From Bacillota bacterium (lineage in GTDB: Bacteria; Bacillota; Clostridia; Peptostreptococcales; Anaerovoracaceae): 6,502 nucleotides of DNA. Below are positions 1 through 5,860 of this stretch, one piece after another (the first letter of the stretch is position 1; the number at the start of each line of letters is the position of its first letter). The stretch covers positions 1-6,502 of the forward strand of contig JAEDNK010000086.1 of NCBI GenBank assembly GCA_016302545.1, written 5' to 3'. The translations under genes and the position numbers were made by a program. The notes under the pieces are model-generated. The model was not told the origin of the DNA and did no database searches. It saw nothing but the letters and a program-made list of their open reading frames with translations.

Positions 1-74
1 TCTTTCCGGTCTTCGCCTGGGCTGCACTTTCCAACATGCTCCATTATACAGCAGACATCTCATATGCGCAATAA
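1..74 (+). CDS. C-terminal tail of an unidentified rightward gene (partial)
   Basis: The third forward frame is open from the window edge to a TAA at 72-74 and encodes 23 residues ending in HYTADISYAQ. The tail is rich in hydrophobic and aromatic residues (FPVFAWAALSNML), so it could come from a membrane or a soluble protein. The stop is followed within 30 bp by a strong hairpin (102-132), which is what the end of a real gene should look like, and the arrangement is convergent with the acyl-CoA synthetase. The family is not recognisable from so few residues. The other forward frames and the reverse strand show no better alternative: the reverse-strand ATG near 43 has no ribosome binding site. 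Confidence that this is coding is moderate; no function is proposed. Confidence 0.45.
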   Translation, partial: FPVFAWAALSNMLHYTADISYAQ

Positions 75-101
75 ACGCTGCGTAGAGTCTTCCAATAAAT
101 C

Positions 102-132
102 GGGGCGGATTTCTTTTTCCGAAATCCGCCCC
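102..132. terminator. 12-bp hairpin between convergent genes, likely terminator of the rightward gene
   Basis: The arms GGGGCGGATTTC (102-113) and GAAATCCGCCCC (121-132) pair perfectly over 12 bp around a 7-nt loop. On the forward strand TTAACTATAT follows; on the reverse strand GATTTATTGG follows. Neither is a full U-run, so termination strength is uncertain. The position, 27 bp after the stop at 74 and 71 bp beyond the acyl-CoA synthetase stop, suggests it serves the rightward gene and acts as a back-up for the leftward one. Confidence 0.65.
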
Positions 133-144
133 TTAACTATATCA

Positions 145-175
145 AAGCCTGCCGGGTGTTGTCCTCGGCAGGCTT
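145..175 (-). terminator. 10-bp hairpin after the acyl-CoA synthetase gene, likely intrinsic terminator
   Basis: The arms AAGCCTGCCG and CGGCAGGCTT form a perfect 10-bp stem with an 11-nt loop. Read leftward, the stem ends in CTTTGATATAGTT, a modest T-rich tail. It starts about 28 nt after the TAG of the synthetase gene (204-206), the usual place for its terminator. Confidence 0.65.
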
Positions 176-203
176 GTATAAACCATAAGGAAACGCAGAG
201 CCG

Positions 204-2015
204 CTATTCCGCCTTATTGCTCTCCACGAACCTCTTGATCTTCTTGCCCGTGGTCTTTTCAAACTCCTCCCGGCGAAGATTTATTCTCTTTATCTTCTTG
301 AAGAAAGGCAGGTTTTCGTTAATCTTATCCACCTCTGTCCAGAGGAGCTTTTCCACCTGAGCATCATCGCCGGCGGCATCCTTTCCTATAGCAGCCTCAA
401 CCTCCTCCATGTCAGGCTTTATAGTTGCCACTATAACGGTATCCTGTCCGGACTCGTCTTCCTGAGCCCATACCATAGATTCACTCACCAGACTGCTTCT
501 GCCCAGATAGTATTCCAGCTCTTCAGGGAAAACGTTCTTGCCGTTGGCGGTGATGATTACATTTTTCTTTCTGCCGGTGATGTATATGAATTCCTCATCG
601 TCCACATATCCCAGGTCACCGGTATGGAACCAGCCGTCTTTTATAACCTTGGCCGTTTCCTCCGGCATATTGTAGTAACCCAGCATCACGTTAGGACCTT
701 TGACGCATATTTCACCTACGCCATCCTCATTTTTATCCTCTATTTTCACTTCCATACCCGGAAGGAGATGTCCTACTGAAGAATTTCTCATGTACTTATG
801 CCGGTCCGGATTCAAGGCCGCCATAGGAGCACACTCCGTCAAGCCGTAACCTTGGACAGATATAAATCCCAAATCGTTAAAGAACTCTAAAATTGCCGGG
901 TCAATGGCAGCGCCCCCTGAAATCAGCACTCTCATTCTGCCGCCGAAAACCTTCAGTATGTCTTTAAGCAGCAGCTTGTTCAGATCAAGCCCCACCTTTT
1001 TGGTGACCTTATTCAGCGCCAACACCTTGCGCACAAGTCCTTCCTTGCCCTGCTTGCGAACATTCTTCATTATGTTGTTATACAGGCTTTCAAAAATAAG
1101 CGGAACGGCCAGAATCATAGTCGGCTGCACCTCAGCCAGGTTCTTGACTATATATTTCAGTCCTTCGCAGTAAGCGATGGATGCACCCTTATACAGCGGC
1201 ATCAGGAATCCGCAGGTGCACTCGTAGGTGTGATGTACAGGAAGCACAGAGAAGAAAATATCCCAGGTGTTTACATTAAGTATTGTCGGAGCGCTCATCA
1301 GATCCTCACAGATGTTTCTGTGGGAAAGCATAACGCCTTTGGCGATGCCTGTAGTTCCGGATGTAAACAGCAGCACACTCATTTCATCTGCATATATTTC
1401 AGCATCTATGAAACTTCTGTCTCCGCTTTCAACCAGCTTCTTTCCTTCTTCCACAAGACTTTCCCATGAGAATACCCCTTCGCCGCACTCATCGGCGGGA
1501 CTGAAGTTCACAAGCATTTCCAGACCGGTATCACCGGAAGCCATCATTTCCTTGAACATTTTTTCATATTTCTTCGCAAAAAGTACTGCGGAAACGTCAG
1601 CCTCTATAATCAGCTGTTTAAGTTCTTCAGCAGAAAGCTCCTTATCCAAAGGCACAACCACACCTGTGCCGCATACAGCTGCCAGATAGCTGGTGGCCCA
1701 CTGATAACAGTTCTCCCCGATTACGGAAATTCTCTTTCCCTTAAGACCGTTGGCAATGAGAGCAGTTCCCAGTCCGTTTACCGTATCAAGTGCTTCACGA
1801 TAAGTAATCTCTCTGAAAGGTTTATCCTTTTCAAATCTCTGTCTGAAAGCCACATTGTCGCCATAAAGTTCCACGCTTGTATTGAGCATGTGTTTAAGGT
1901 CAGTAATTGGTCTTGAGGTCTTATACACGACATACGGATCGCTGCTTGTGTTAAGTGCTTCAACCACAGCCTCAGCTCTCTTCATCTCCGAAGCCTTGAG
2001 TTCTTTATAATCCAT
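204..2015 (-). CDS. AMP-forming long-chain acyl-CoA synthetase (603 aa)
   Basis: The product is a member of the ANL adenylate-forming superfamily that activates a carboxylic acid, here probably a long-chain fatty acid, to acyl-AMP and then to the CoA thioester. Visible motifs in order: P-loop FTSGTTGIAKG (217-227), YGLTE (390-394), HTGDLGY (464-470) with the ribose-binding Asp, hinge and C-terminal domain start GRKKNVII (481-488), and the C-terminal catalytic lysine region TTGKKIKR (588-595). About 600 residues is normal for bacterial FadD/FAA1-like enzymes. No signal peptide or membrane span is seen, so it is cytoplasmic or peripheral. The start at 2015 is chosen because AAGGAG lies 8 nt upstream; the frame stays open for 22 more codons to 2081, but those would run through the promoter and palindrome. 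Substrate chain length cannot be read from the sequence. It is a single-gene unit, divergent from the DUF1836 gene. Confidence 0.93.
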   Translation of the reverse strand: MDYKELKASEMKRAEAVVEALNTSSDPYVVYKTSRPITDLKHMLNTSVELYGDNVAFRQRFEKDKPFREITYREALDTVNGLGTALIANGLKGKRISVIGENCYQWATSYLAAVCGTGVVVPLDKELSAEELKQLIIEADVSAVLFAKKYEKMFKEMMASGDTGLEMLVNFSPADECGEGVFSWESLVEEGKKLVESGDRSFIDAEIYADEMSVLLFTSGTTGIAKGVMLSHRNICEDLMSAPTILNVNTWDIFFSVLPVHHTYECTCGFLMPLYKGASIAYCEGLKYIVKNLAEVQPTMILAVPLIFESLYNNIMKNVRKQGKEGLVRKVLALNKVTKKVGLDLNKLLLKDILKVFGGRMRVLISGGAAIDPAILEFFNDLGFISVQGYGLTECAPMAALNPDRHKYMRNSSVGHLLPGMEVKIEDKNEDGVGEICVKGPNVMLGYYNMPEETAKVIKDGWFHTGDLGYVDDEEFIYITGRKKNVIITANGKNVFPEELEYYLGRSSLVSESMVWAQEDESGQDTVIVATIKPDMEEVEAAIGKDAAGDDAQVEKLLWTEVDKINENLPFFKKIKRINLRREEFEKTTGKKIKRFVESNKAE

Positions 2016-2035
2016 CTTTCCTACTCCTTTTTCCC

Positions 2036-2056
2036 ATCTAGTATCAAATACTAGAT
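2036..2056. promoter_or_regulatory. Perfect palindrome over the synthetase transcription start (putative operator)
   Basis: The arms ATCTAGTAT (2036-2044) and ATACTAGAT (2048-2056) pair perfectly over 9 bp around a 3-bp centre, CAA. It shares 3 bp with the -10 box and is centred at 2046, the predicted +1 of the leftward promoter. A dimeric repressor bound here would block RNA polymerase. The cognate regulator is not identified; MarR- or TetR-type factors commonly use such sites near fatty-acid genes, but that is inference. Confidence 0.65.
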
Positions 2057-2081
2057 TACCACTTGTTCCTGATAATGTCAA
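2053..2081 (-). promoter_or_regulatory. Sigma-A type promoter of the acyl-CoA synthetase gene
   Basis: Read leftward, TTGACA (2076-2081) is followed by a 17-bp spacer and TAATCT (2053-2058). The spacer ends in TGG, giving an extended -10 (TGnTAATCT). The predicted start is near 2046, leaving a leader of about 30 nt that contains the AAGGAG site. Confidence 0.8.
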
Positions 2082-2083
2082 CC

Positions 2084-2112
2084 TTTACATAGGGAAGATT
2101 GTGTGTTACCAT
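2084..2112 (+). promoter_or_regulatory. Candidate promoter of the DUF1836 gene
   Basis: TTTACA (2084-2089), a 17-bp spacer and TACCAT (2107-2112) preceded by TGT form a weak extended -10 promoter. Its -35 box is separated from the leftward synthetase -35 box by only 2 bp, so the two promoters are back to back and may compete for polymerase. An alternative -10 in the AT-rich stretch 2112-2130 cannot be excluded. Confidence 0.45.
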
Positions 2113-2152
2113 AGTATATATTCTATTTAATATGCCCCCGGAGGTTAATTAT

Positions 2153-2644
2153 ATGACAGGTTACAGTTTTCACATTCCGCGCTGGAATCAGCTTCCTTCC
2201 ATCGACCTATATATCGACCAGATAATCGCATTGGTGGATGAAAACCTTTCCGCGGTTTTATGTCACCATGACGGCTTTCCTCTGACCAAAAGCATGATAA
2301 ACAACTATGTTAAGGCAAAGCTGGTTGCTGCCCCAATAAACAAAAAATATCCGCGTATTTCCGTGGCTATGGTTATAGTAATCTGCCTGCTGAAAAATTG
2401 TTATTCCACCGATGAAATCGGCAAACTCATACAGTTCGGCCTCGAAGCCGGCCAGCCTGACGTAATGTACGACCGGTTCTGCGATGCCGTGGAAAACGCC
2501 CTCAGGGATGTCTTTGCCGGCGAAATACACAGAAAGGACGAAAGCCTCCCTGAAAGAGATAAAAAATATCTCATGGAAAACTTCGCCCTTTCCTTTGCGT
2601 GCAAATTTTATGTGCAAAAGACATTTCTCCAAAACGGAGTGTAA
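2153..2644 (+). CDS. DUF1836-family protein with HTH-like domain (163 aa)
   Basis: The sequence matches the pattern I associate with DUF1836 proteins of Firmicutes: an N-terminal segment LPSIDLYIDQIIALVDENL (14-32), then LTKSMINNYVKAKLV (44-58), a Pro, KKYPRISVAMVIVICLLKN (64-82) and STDEIGKLI (85-93). The middle part resembles a MerR-like winged HTH, in which a recognition helix is followed by a YPR-type turn and a helix ending in an EI-L motif. A DNA-binding role is therefore plausible but not shown. The C-terminal 70 residues are mostly helical with many charged residues. No membrane span or signal peptide is seen. The start at 2153 has GGAGG 8 nt upstream; the frame is open back to a TTG at 2099, but that would include the promoter. 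The gene is divergent from the acyl-CoA synthetase and its stop lies 3 bp from the stop of the ABC operon. Family call fairly sure, function unknown. Confidence 0.8.
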   Translation: MTGYSFHIPRWNQLPSIDLYIDQIIALVDENLSAVLCHHDGFPLTKSMINNYVKAKLVAAPINKKYPRISVAMVIVICLLKNCYSTDEIGKLIQFGLEAGQPDVMYDRFCDAVENALRDVFAGEIHRKDESLPERDKKYLMENFALSFACKFYVQKTFLQNGV

Positions 2645-2647
2645 GGT

Positions 2648-3430
2648 CTACAGCAGCATCCTGTCATTGTCGATACTGAATTTTTCTATTAATTTCTCTA
2701 CTGTCATCTGGCGGCGTTCCTCTCCGCTGATGTCCATCATTATCTGCCCGTCCTTCATGAGAATGGTTCTGTTTCCATGCTTCAGAGCATCCTTCATGTT
2801 GTGGGTAATCATAAGGGTGCAGAGTTTCGGATCCTCGGCGAACCTGTCCGTAAGTGACAGTACCTTAGATGCTGCCGCCGGGTCCAGAGCAGCTGTATGT
2901 TCATCCAGAAGAAGCAGCTCAGGCCCCGTTATAGCCGCCATAAACAGCGTAAGTGCCTGTCTCTGTCCGCCGGAAAGCAGTTTCACTTTCTGTGTCATCT
3001 TGTCCTCAAGACCCATTTCCAGCATTGAAAGCTTTTCGCGGAAAAGTTCCCTGTCCTTAGATGTTATTCCCGGGCTGAGACCGCGGGATTTATTTTTATA
3101 GTAGGCGATTGCCAGGTTTTCTTCGATGGTCATATCAAAGGCCGTTCCCTTAAGCGGGTCCTGAAATACACGGCCCATCCACCTTGCACGTTTGTGCTCA
3201 GAAAGTCTGGTTATGTCTTTCCCATCCAATACTATGCTTCCCTTGTCCACATTGTGCACTCCCGCTATGCAGTTGAGCAGTGTGGATTTGCCTGCGCCGT
3301 TATTGCCTATTACTGTAACAAAGTCTCCTTCTCGGAGGGTAAGGCTGACGGAATTAAGCGCCACCTTCTCATTGACTGTTCCTTCGCCGAAAACCTTGGT
3401 GATTTCCTTTATCTCAAGCAGGTTTTTCAT
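2648..3430 (-). CDS. trpZ: ABC transporter ATPase, TrpZ-like (260 aa)
   Basis: This is the cytoplasmic nucleotide-binding subunit that powers import with the preceding permease and lipoprotein. All ATPase motifs are intact: Walker A GNNGAGKST (42-50), Q-loop VFQDP (88-92), signature LSGGQRQ (152-158), Walker B LLLLDE (172-177) with catalytic Glu177, D-loop ALDP (181-184) and switch His210 in MITHNM. The length is typical for a single-domain importer ATPase of the branched-chain/TrpZ type. The ATG overlaps the permease stop as ATGA, which indicates translational coupling, and a GGAGGG site lies just upstream. It is the last gene of the operon. The symbol follows from the T-box specifier and the TrpXYZ-like gene order, not from the ATPase sequence alone. 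The stop is TAG at 2648-2650, with no terminator visible before the convergent neighbour. Confidence 0.85.
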   Translation of the reverse strand: MKNLLEIKEITKVFGEGTVNEKVALNSVSLTLREGDFVTVIGNNGAGKSTLLNCIAGVHNVDKGSIVLDGKDITRLSEHKRARWMGRVFQDPLKGTAFDMTIEENLAIAYYKNKSRGLSPGITSKDRELFREKLSMLEMGLEDKMTQKVKLLSGGQRQALTLFMAAITGPELLLLDEHTAALDPAAASKVLSLTDRFAEDPKLCTLMITHNMKDALKHGNRTILMKDGQIMMDISGEERRQMTVEKLIEKFSIDNDRMLL

Positions 3431-4347
3431 CTCTGAACCCTCCTCTTAATGAATTTTGCCGAAAATTTCGTAAGCTTGGAACTCTTTTCTCCCAAAAGGC
3501 CCAGGGTCAGTGCAATAACAACTATAATAGCCGATACCAGCTTCATATCCGTTGACTCCATGCCCACATAGAGAGCCTGTGCCAGCAGGATTCTGTAAAG
3601 CACTGCTCCCAGCGATGCCGCCACCAGCCTTCTCATAAGGGTCTTGGTTCCGAAAATTACCTCTCCCAGAATTACGGATGCCAGTCCTATGACCATCATA
3701 CCCGTGCCGCTGTTTATATCCGCAAATGCCTGATTCTGTGCAAGCAGTCCTCCTGCCAGACCTACAAGTCCGTTGGAAAGAGCCAGTCCCAGAAGCTTCA
3801 TGTTGTCGCATGAAACTCCGCATGCTTTTACCATATCCTCATTGTCTCCCGTGGCTCTGAAAACAAATCCCAGTCTTGTCTCAAGGAACATATACAGCAG
3901 TGCGATAATTATAATCAATATTACCAGCCCGAGAACGATTCCTGCATACTTTGGCGGCATCATCTGGTCAGCCAGTTTGTATACCGTAGTACTCTTAGTA
4001 AGAGGAATGTTTGGCGTCTTGCCCATAATTCTTAAATTTACAGAGTAAGTGGCCAGCATTACCAAAATGCCGGCCAGTATAGCCTGAATTTTAAGTTTAG
4101 TATGAAGCAGTCCCGTTACCAGCCCTGCCGCAGATCCTCCCAGGGCTGCACCTATCAGTGCCAGGAAGGGATTCCCGCCGCCTGAGCATATTACCGCCGA
4201 AATGGCCATTCCTGTAACGATAGAACCGTCCACCGTCAGGTCCGGCATATTAAGAGTTCTGAAGGAGATAAAAACCCCCAAAGCCAGAACCGCATATATC
4301 ATTCCAAGCTCCAGTGACCCGAGAAAGGCCGCAAATGTCATAATCAT
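3427..4347 (-). CDS. trpY: ABC transporter permease, TrpY-like (306 aa)
   Basis: This is a very hydrophobic inner-membrane protein of the branched-chain amino acid permease class (BPD_transp_2 type), which forms the translocation path. Roughly eight or nine membrane segments can be seen, for example around residues 8-28, 42-56, 60-80, 88-106, 135-155, 188-203, 215-235 and 262-285. The RTLNMPDLTVDG stretch (30-41) after the first span is typical of the family. The cytoplasmic RATGDNEDMVKACGVS segment (about 165-180) is the likely coupling loop to the ATPase. The C-terminus is basic (KFIKRRVQR). The start at 4347 has AGGAG 10 nt upstream; Met3 is a possible alternative. It lies 42 bp after the binding-protein gene and overlaps the ATPase gene by 4 bp. 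Its tryptophan role is inferred from the T-box leader and the operon make-up. Confidence 0.85.
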   Translation of the reverse strand: MIMTFAAFLGSLELGMIYAVLALGVFISFRTLNMPDLTVDGSIVTGMAISAVICSGGGNPFLALIGAALGGSAAGLVTGLLHTKLKIQAILAGILVMLATYSVNLRIMGKTPNIPLTKSTTVYKLADQMMPPKYAGIVLGLVILIIIIALLYMFLETRLGFVFRATGDNEDMVKACGVSCDNMKLLGLALSNGLVGLAGGLLAQNQAFADINSGTGMMVIGLASVILGEVIFGTKTLMRRLVAASLGAVLYRILLAQALYVGMESTDMKLVSAIIVVIALTLGLLGEKSSKLTKFSAKFIKRRVQR

Positions 4348-4389
4348 TTTTTCTTTTCTCCTAAACCATTTACTCGCTGTGCCGCTGCA

Positions 4390-5376
4390 TTACTCTCCCA
4401 GCACCTGTGCTCTGTCCAGAACAGCCTGCGGAAATTCAACTCCGATGGCATCAGCTGTGTTCTTATTGATGTATACGCTCATGTCGCTCATCTTCTTTAC
4501 CGGAATTCCTGCCGGGTCTTCACCGCCGAGTACCTGTGCAACCATAGCACCGGTCTCCTTGCCAAGTACTGTATAGTCGATTCCGTAGGTTGCAAGGCCA
4601 CCGTCTGCCACCATGGAGTCAGCACTTACGTAGAAAGGAATCTTCTGGCTGTTGAAAACCTCAGTAGCCACTGCCATAGCTGATGCAACCGTATTGTCAA
4701 TAGGTGAGTAAACCACGTCAACCTTATCTGCCAGATACTGTGCTGCCTGCTGAACCTCGCTGCTGTTTGTTACAGCGGATTCTACTACCTTAAGTCCCTT
4801 TGCATCGGCATATGCCTTAAGTCCTGTTATCACTGATGCGGAATTGTCTTCGCCGGAGCTGTAAAGAGCGCCGATTGTTTTGAATCCCGGTGTGATTTCT
4901 TCTGCCAGATTCATGATCATTTCTACCGATACCTCATCAGAAGTTCCTGTTACGTTTCCGCCGGGCTGCTCGAGGCTGTCCACCAGACCTGCGTCTACCG
5001 GATCGGTTACTGCGGCGAATACAATTGGAATTTCTGTTGTTTCGCTAAGCACAGCCTGTGCTGCCGGAGTAGCTATGGCGATAATCACATCGCACTCGTT
5101 TGCCACAAAGGTCTGGGCCGCTGTCTTCATTATGGTCATATCATTCTGACCGTTCTGATAGTCGATGAGCATATTTTCACCGTCCACATAGCCTGCCTCT
5201 TCCAGACCTTCGATTATGCTTTCTCTTATGGTGTTAAGTGAAGGGTGCTCCATGAGCTGCAGAATTCCCACCTTCACGGTTCTGGTTTCATTGCCTCCGT
5301 CAACAACATTTCCGCAGCCTGCAAAGAGGCTCATTGCTATAACCAATACAAGTAATACTGTCAATACCTTCTTCAT
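4390..5376 (-). CDS. trpX: ABC transporter substrate-binding lipoprotein, TrpX-like (328 aa)
   Basis: This is the extracellular solute-binding subunit, anchored by lipid. A lipoprotein signal peptide is clear: KK, a hydrophobic stretch VLTVLLVLVIAMS, then the lipobox LFAGC with the modified Cys at position 21. The mature part fits the ABC_sub_bind family (PF04392): QLMEHPSLNTI (40-50), IAIATPAAQAV (99-109), IPIVFAAVTDPVDAGLV (116-132), PGGNVTG (138-144), and later the SADSMVADGGLATYGIDY region near the C-terminal third. About 330 residues is the family norm. The start at 5376 has AAAGGAG 9 nt upstream. The family has members with several ligands; tryptophan is favoured because the leader is a T-box with a UGG specifier and because this family includes the T-box-controlled TrpX of streptococci. 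It is the first gene of the operon, preceded by a leader of about 350 nt. Confidence 0.87.
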   Translation of the reverse strand: MKKVLTVLLVLVIAMSLFAGCGNVVDGGNETRTVKVGILQLMEHPSLNTIRESIIEGLEEAGYVDGENMLIDYQNGQNDMTIMKTAAQTFVANECDVIIAIATPAAQAVLSETTEIPIVFAAVTDPVDAGLVDSLEQPGGNVTGTSDEVSVEMIMNLAEEITPGFKTIGALYSSGEDNSASVITGLKAYADAKGLKVVESAVTNSSEVQQAAQYLADKVDVVYSPIDNTVASAMAVATEVFNSQKIPFYVSADSMVADGGLATYGIDYTVLGKETGAMVAQVLGGEDPAGIPVKKMSDMSVYINKNTADAIGVEFPQAVLDRAQVLGE

Positions 5377-5409
5377 TTTCTTTTTCTCCTTTTCAATTTA
5401 TTCATCGTT

Positions 5410-5435
5410 CATCTCAAGGACAGGTCAGTACCTGC
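5410..5435 (-). repeat. Degenerate second copy of the T-box antiterminator helix
   Basis: Read leftward, this 26-nt segment matches 5504-5529 at 20 of 26 positions. It has the same GCAGG, CCTG and CCTTGAGATG blocks. Of the six changes, three are in the hairpin loop, two form a compensatory C-G to T-A pair, and one turns a G-C into a G-U pair. The helix is therefore preserved. GGGAAAGGAG occurs upstream of both copies. The T-box UGG and the terminator arm are missing here, so it looks like a remnant of a duplication or a separate hairpin in the leader. See also the T-box leader entry. Confidence 0.6.
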
Positions 5436-5451
5436 GGTGTGCTTCTCCTTT

Positions 5452-5477
5452 CCCCACAAGGCTTGCGCCTTGCAGGG
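5452..5477 (-). other. GNRA-capped hairpin in the operon leader
   Basis: Read leftward, CCCTGCAAGGC and GCCTTGTGGGG pair over 11 bp, including two adjacent G-U pairs, around a GCAA tetraloop. No T-run follows, so it is not an intrinsic terminator. It lies between the T-box terminator and the trpX ribosome binding site and would be present only in read-through transcripts. It may stabilise the mRNA 5' end or help insulate the second hairpin. Confidence 0.55.
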
Positions 5478-5484
5478 TCCCCGG

Positions 5485-5521
5485 AATAAAAAAGAGCCCG
5501 CCCCATCTCAAGGGCAGGCTC
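5485..5521 (-). terminator. T-box regulated intrinsic terminator
   Basis: Read leftward, GAGCCTGCCC (5512-5521) pairs with GGGCGGGCTC (5494-5503), one pair being G-U, around an 8-nt loop, followed by TTTTTTATT (5485-5493). The left arm overlaps the 3' arm of the antiterminator (5511-5519), so the two structures exclude each other. This is the attenuation switch of the trpXYZ-like operon. Confidence 0.9.
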
Positions 5522-5529
5522 ATGCCTGC
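5504..5529 (-). repeat. Antiterminator helix, copy 1 of the leader repeat
   Basis: This is the functional antiterminator A2 helix plus the start of the terminator loop. It is the partner of the degenerate copy at 5410-5435, 94 bp further along the transcript. Twenty of 26 bases are identical, and the helix is maintained in both. Confidence 0.6.
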
Positions 5530-5739
5530 TATGCCACCTATTGATGCAGAGTGCCAACACACTCCTTTCCCGTAACGCCGGAACCGCGTCTCAGATACTC
5601 GCCTTACAGCTTTCCCCTCGCCCTCAGGAGCCCATTATTCTAATCCTGCATCTGCCCGGCTTCCACCGCCCCGGGCTCGCTGTGAGACCGTAAACTAGTT
5701 TTACTTCTCCCTCAAAGGTTTATTTTTTAAGTTGTGATG

Positions 5740-5768
5740 AGTTTACCACGGTTTTTGTGGTGTGTCAA
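5740..5768 (-). promoter_or_regulatory. Sigma-A type promoter of the T-box leader and ABC operon
   Basis: Read leftward, TTGACA (5763-5768), a 17-bp spacer and TAAACT (5740-5745) form a strong promoter, with TGG before the -10 box. The predicted start is near 5733, about 15 nt upstream of Stem I, as expected for a T-box transcript. The block GTGGTAANCT is shared with the acyl-CoA synthetase promoter. Confidence 0.82.
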
Positions 5769-5860
5769 TTGTTTTTTTTAGATTTTTTGTGAAATTTTAT
5801 AGTTCGGCACAATTTCTCCCTATTTTCAGCAATTCTCGCTTTCCGCTCCAAAATAATGTG

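Larger units (their letters stand above)
5485..5718 (-). promoter_or_regulatory. T-box leader with UGG (tryptophan) specifier
   Basis: This RNA senses uncharged tRNA and controls read-through into the transporter genes. In transcript order: the Stem I base is a K-turn with UGA on both strands (5712-5714 and 5624-5626) flanked by CCUUU/GAGGG and GGGAG/CUCCU. An AGUA motif (5702-5705) faces the specifier loop. The distal hairpin GCCCGG/CCGGGC (5671-5676, 5654-5659) follows GCGA and carries GGUGGAAG in its loop. The specifier is UGG at 5632-5634, just before one purine and the CUCC helix. A Stem III candidate, GGAGTG/CACTCT, lies upstream of the antiterminator. The antiterminator (5511-5539) is AGG, 7-nt bulge UGGCAUA, helix GCAGGC/GCCTGC with AUGA loop, then CCU. 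UGGC pairs with a tRNA ending GCCA, as expected for tRNA-Trp. The bulge departs from the usual UGGNACC in its last two bases. Reading the specifier one base earlier would give AUG (Met), which is less likely. Confidence 0.88.

Noticed and set aside
2585..2625. TGCAAA direct repeats and a TTTGC/GCAAA palindrome near the end of the DUF1836 gene as a terminator
   Set aside because: The possible stem is only 5 bp with a 2-nt loop and lies within coding sequence, too weak to claim.
2484..3101. Forward open frame of 205 codons
   Set aside because: It spans the end of the DUF1836 gene and the antisense of the ATPase gene; the Ser-rich product is typical of a shadow frame and no start signal is present.
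3446..3823. Reverse-strand open frame of 125 codons
   Set aside because: It lies in another frame inside the permease gene; its Arg/Gly/Ser-rich product matches no family pattern.
5398..5412. Four-codon leader peptide (ATG AAC GAT GAA TAA, read leftward)
   Set aside because: It has no good ribosome binding site, has no Trp codon and lies after the terminator, so it is unlikely to act as an attenuator peptide; the T-box explains the control.
5485..5740. S-box, TPP or other metabolite riboswitch
   Set aside because: A CTGAGA-like string is present, but the remaining conserved cores of those classes are not, while the T-box elements are all found in order.
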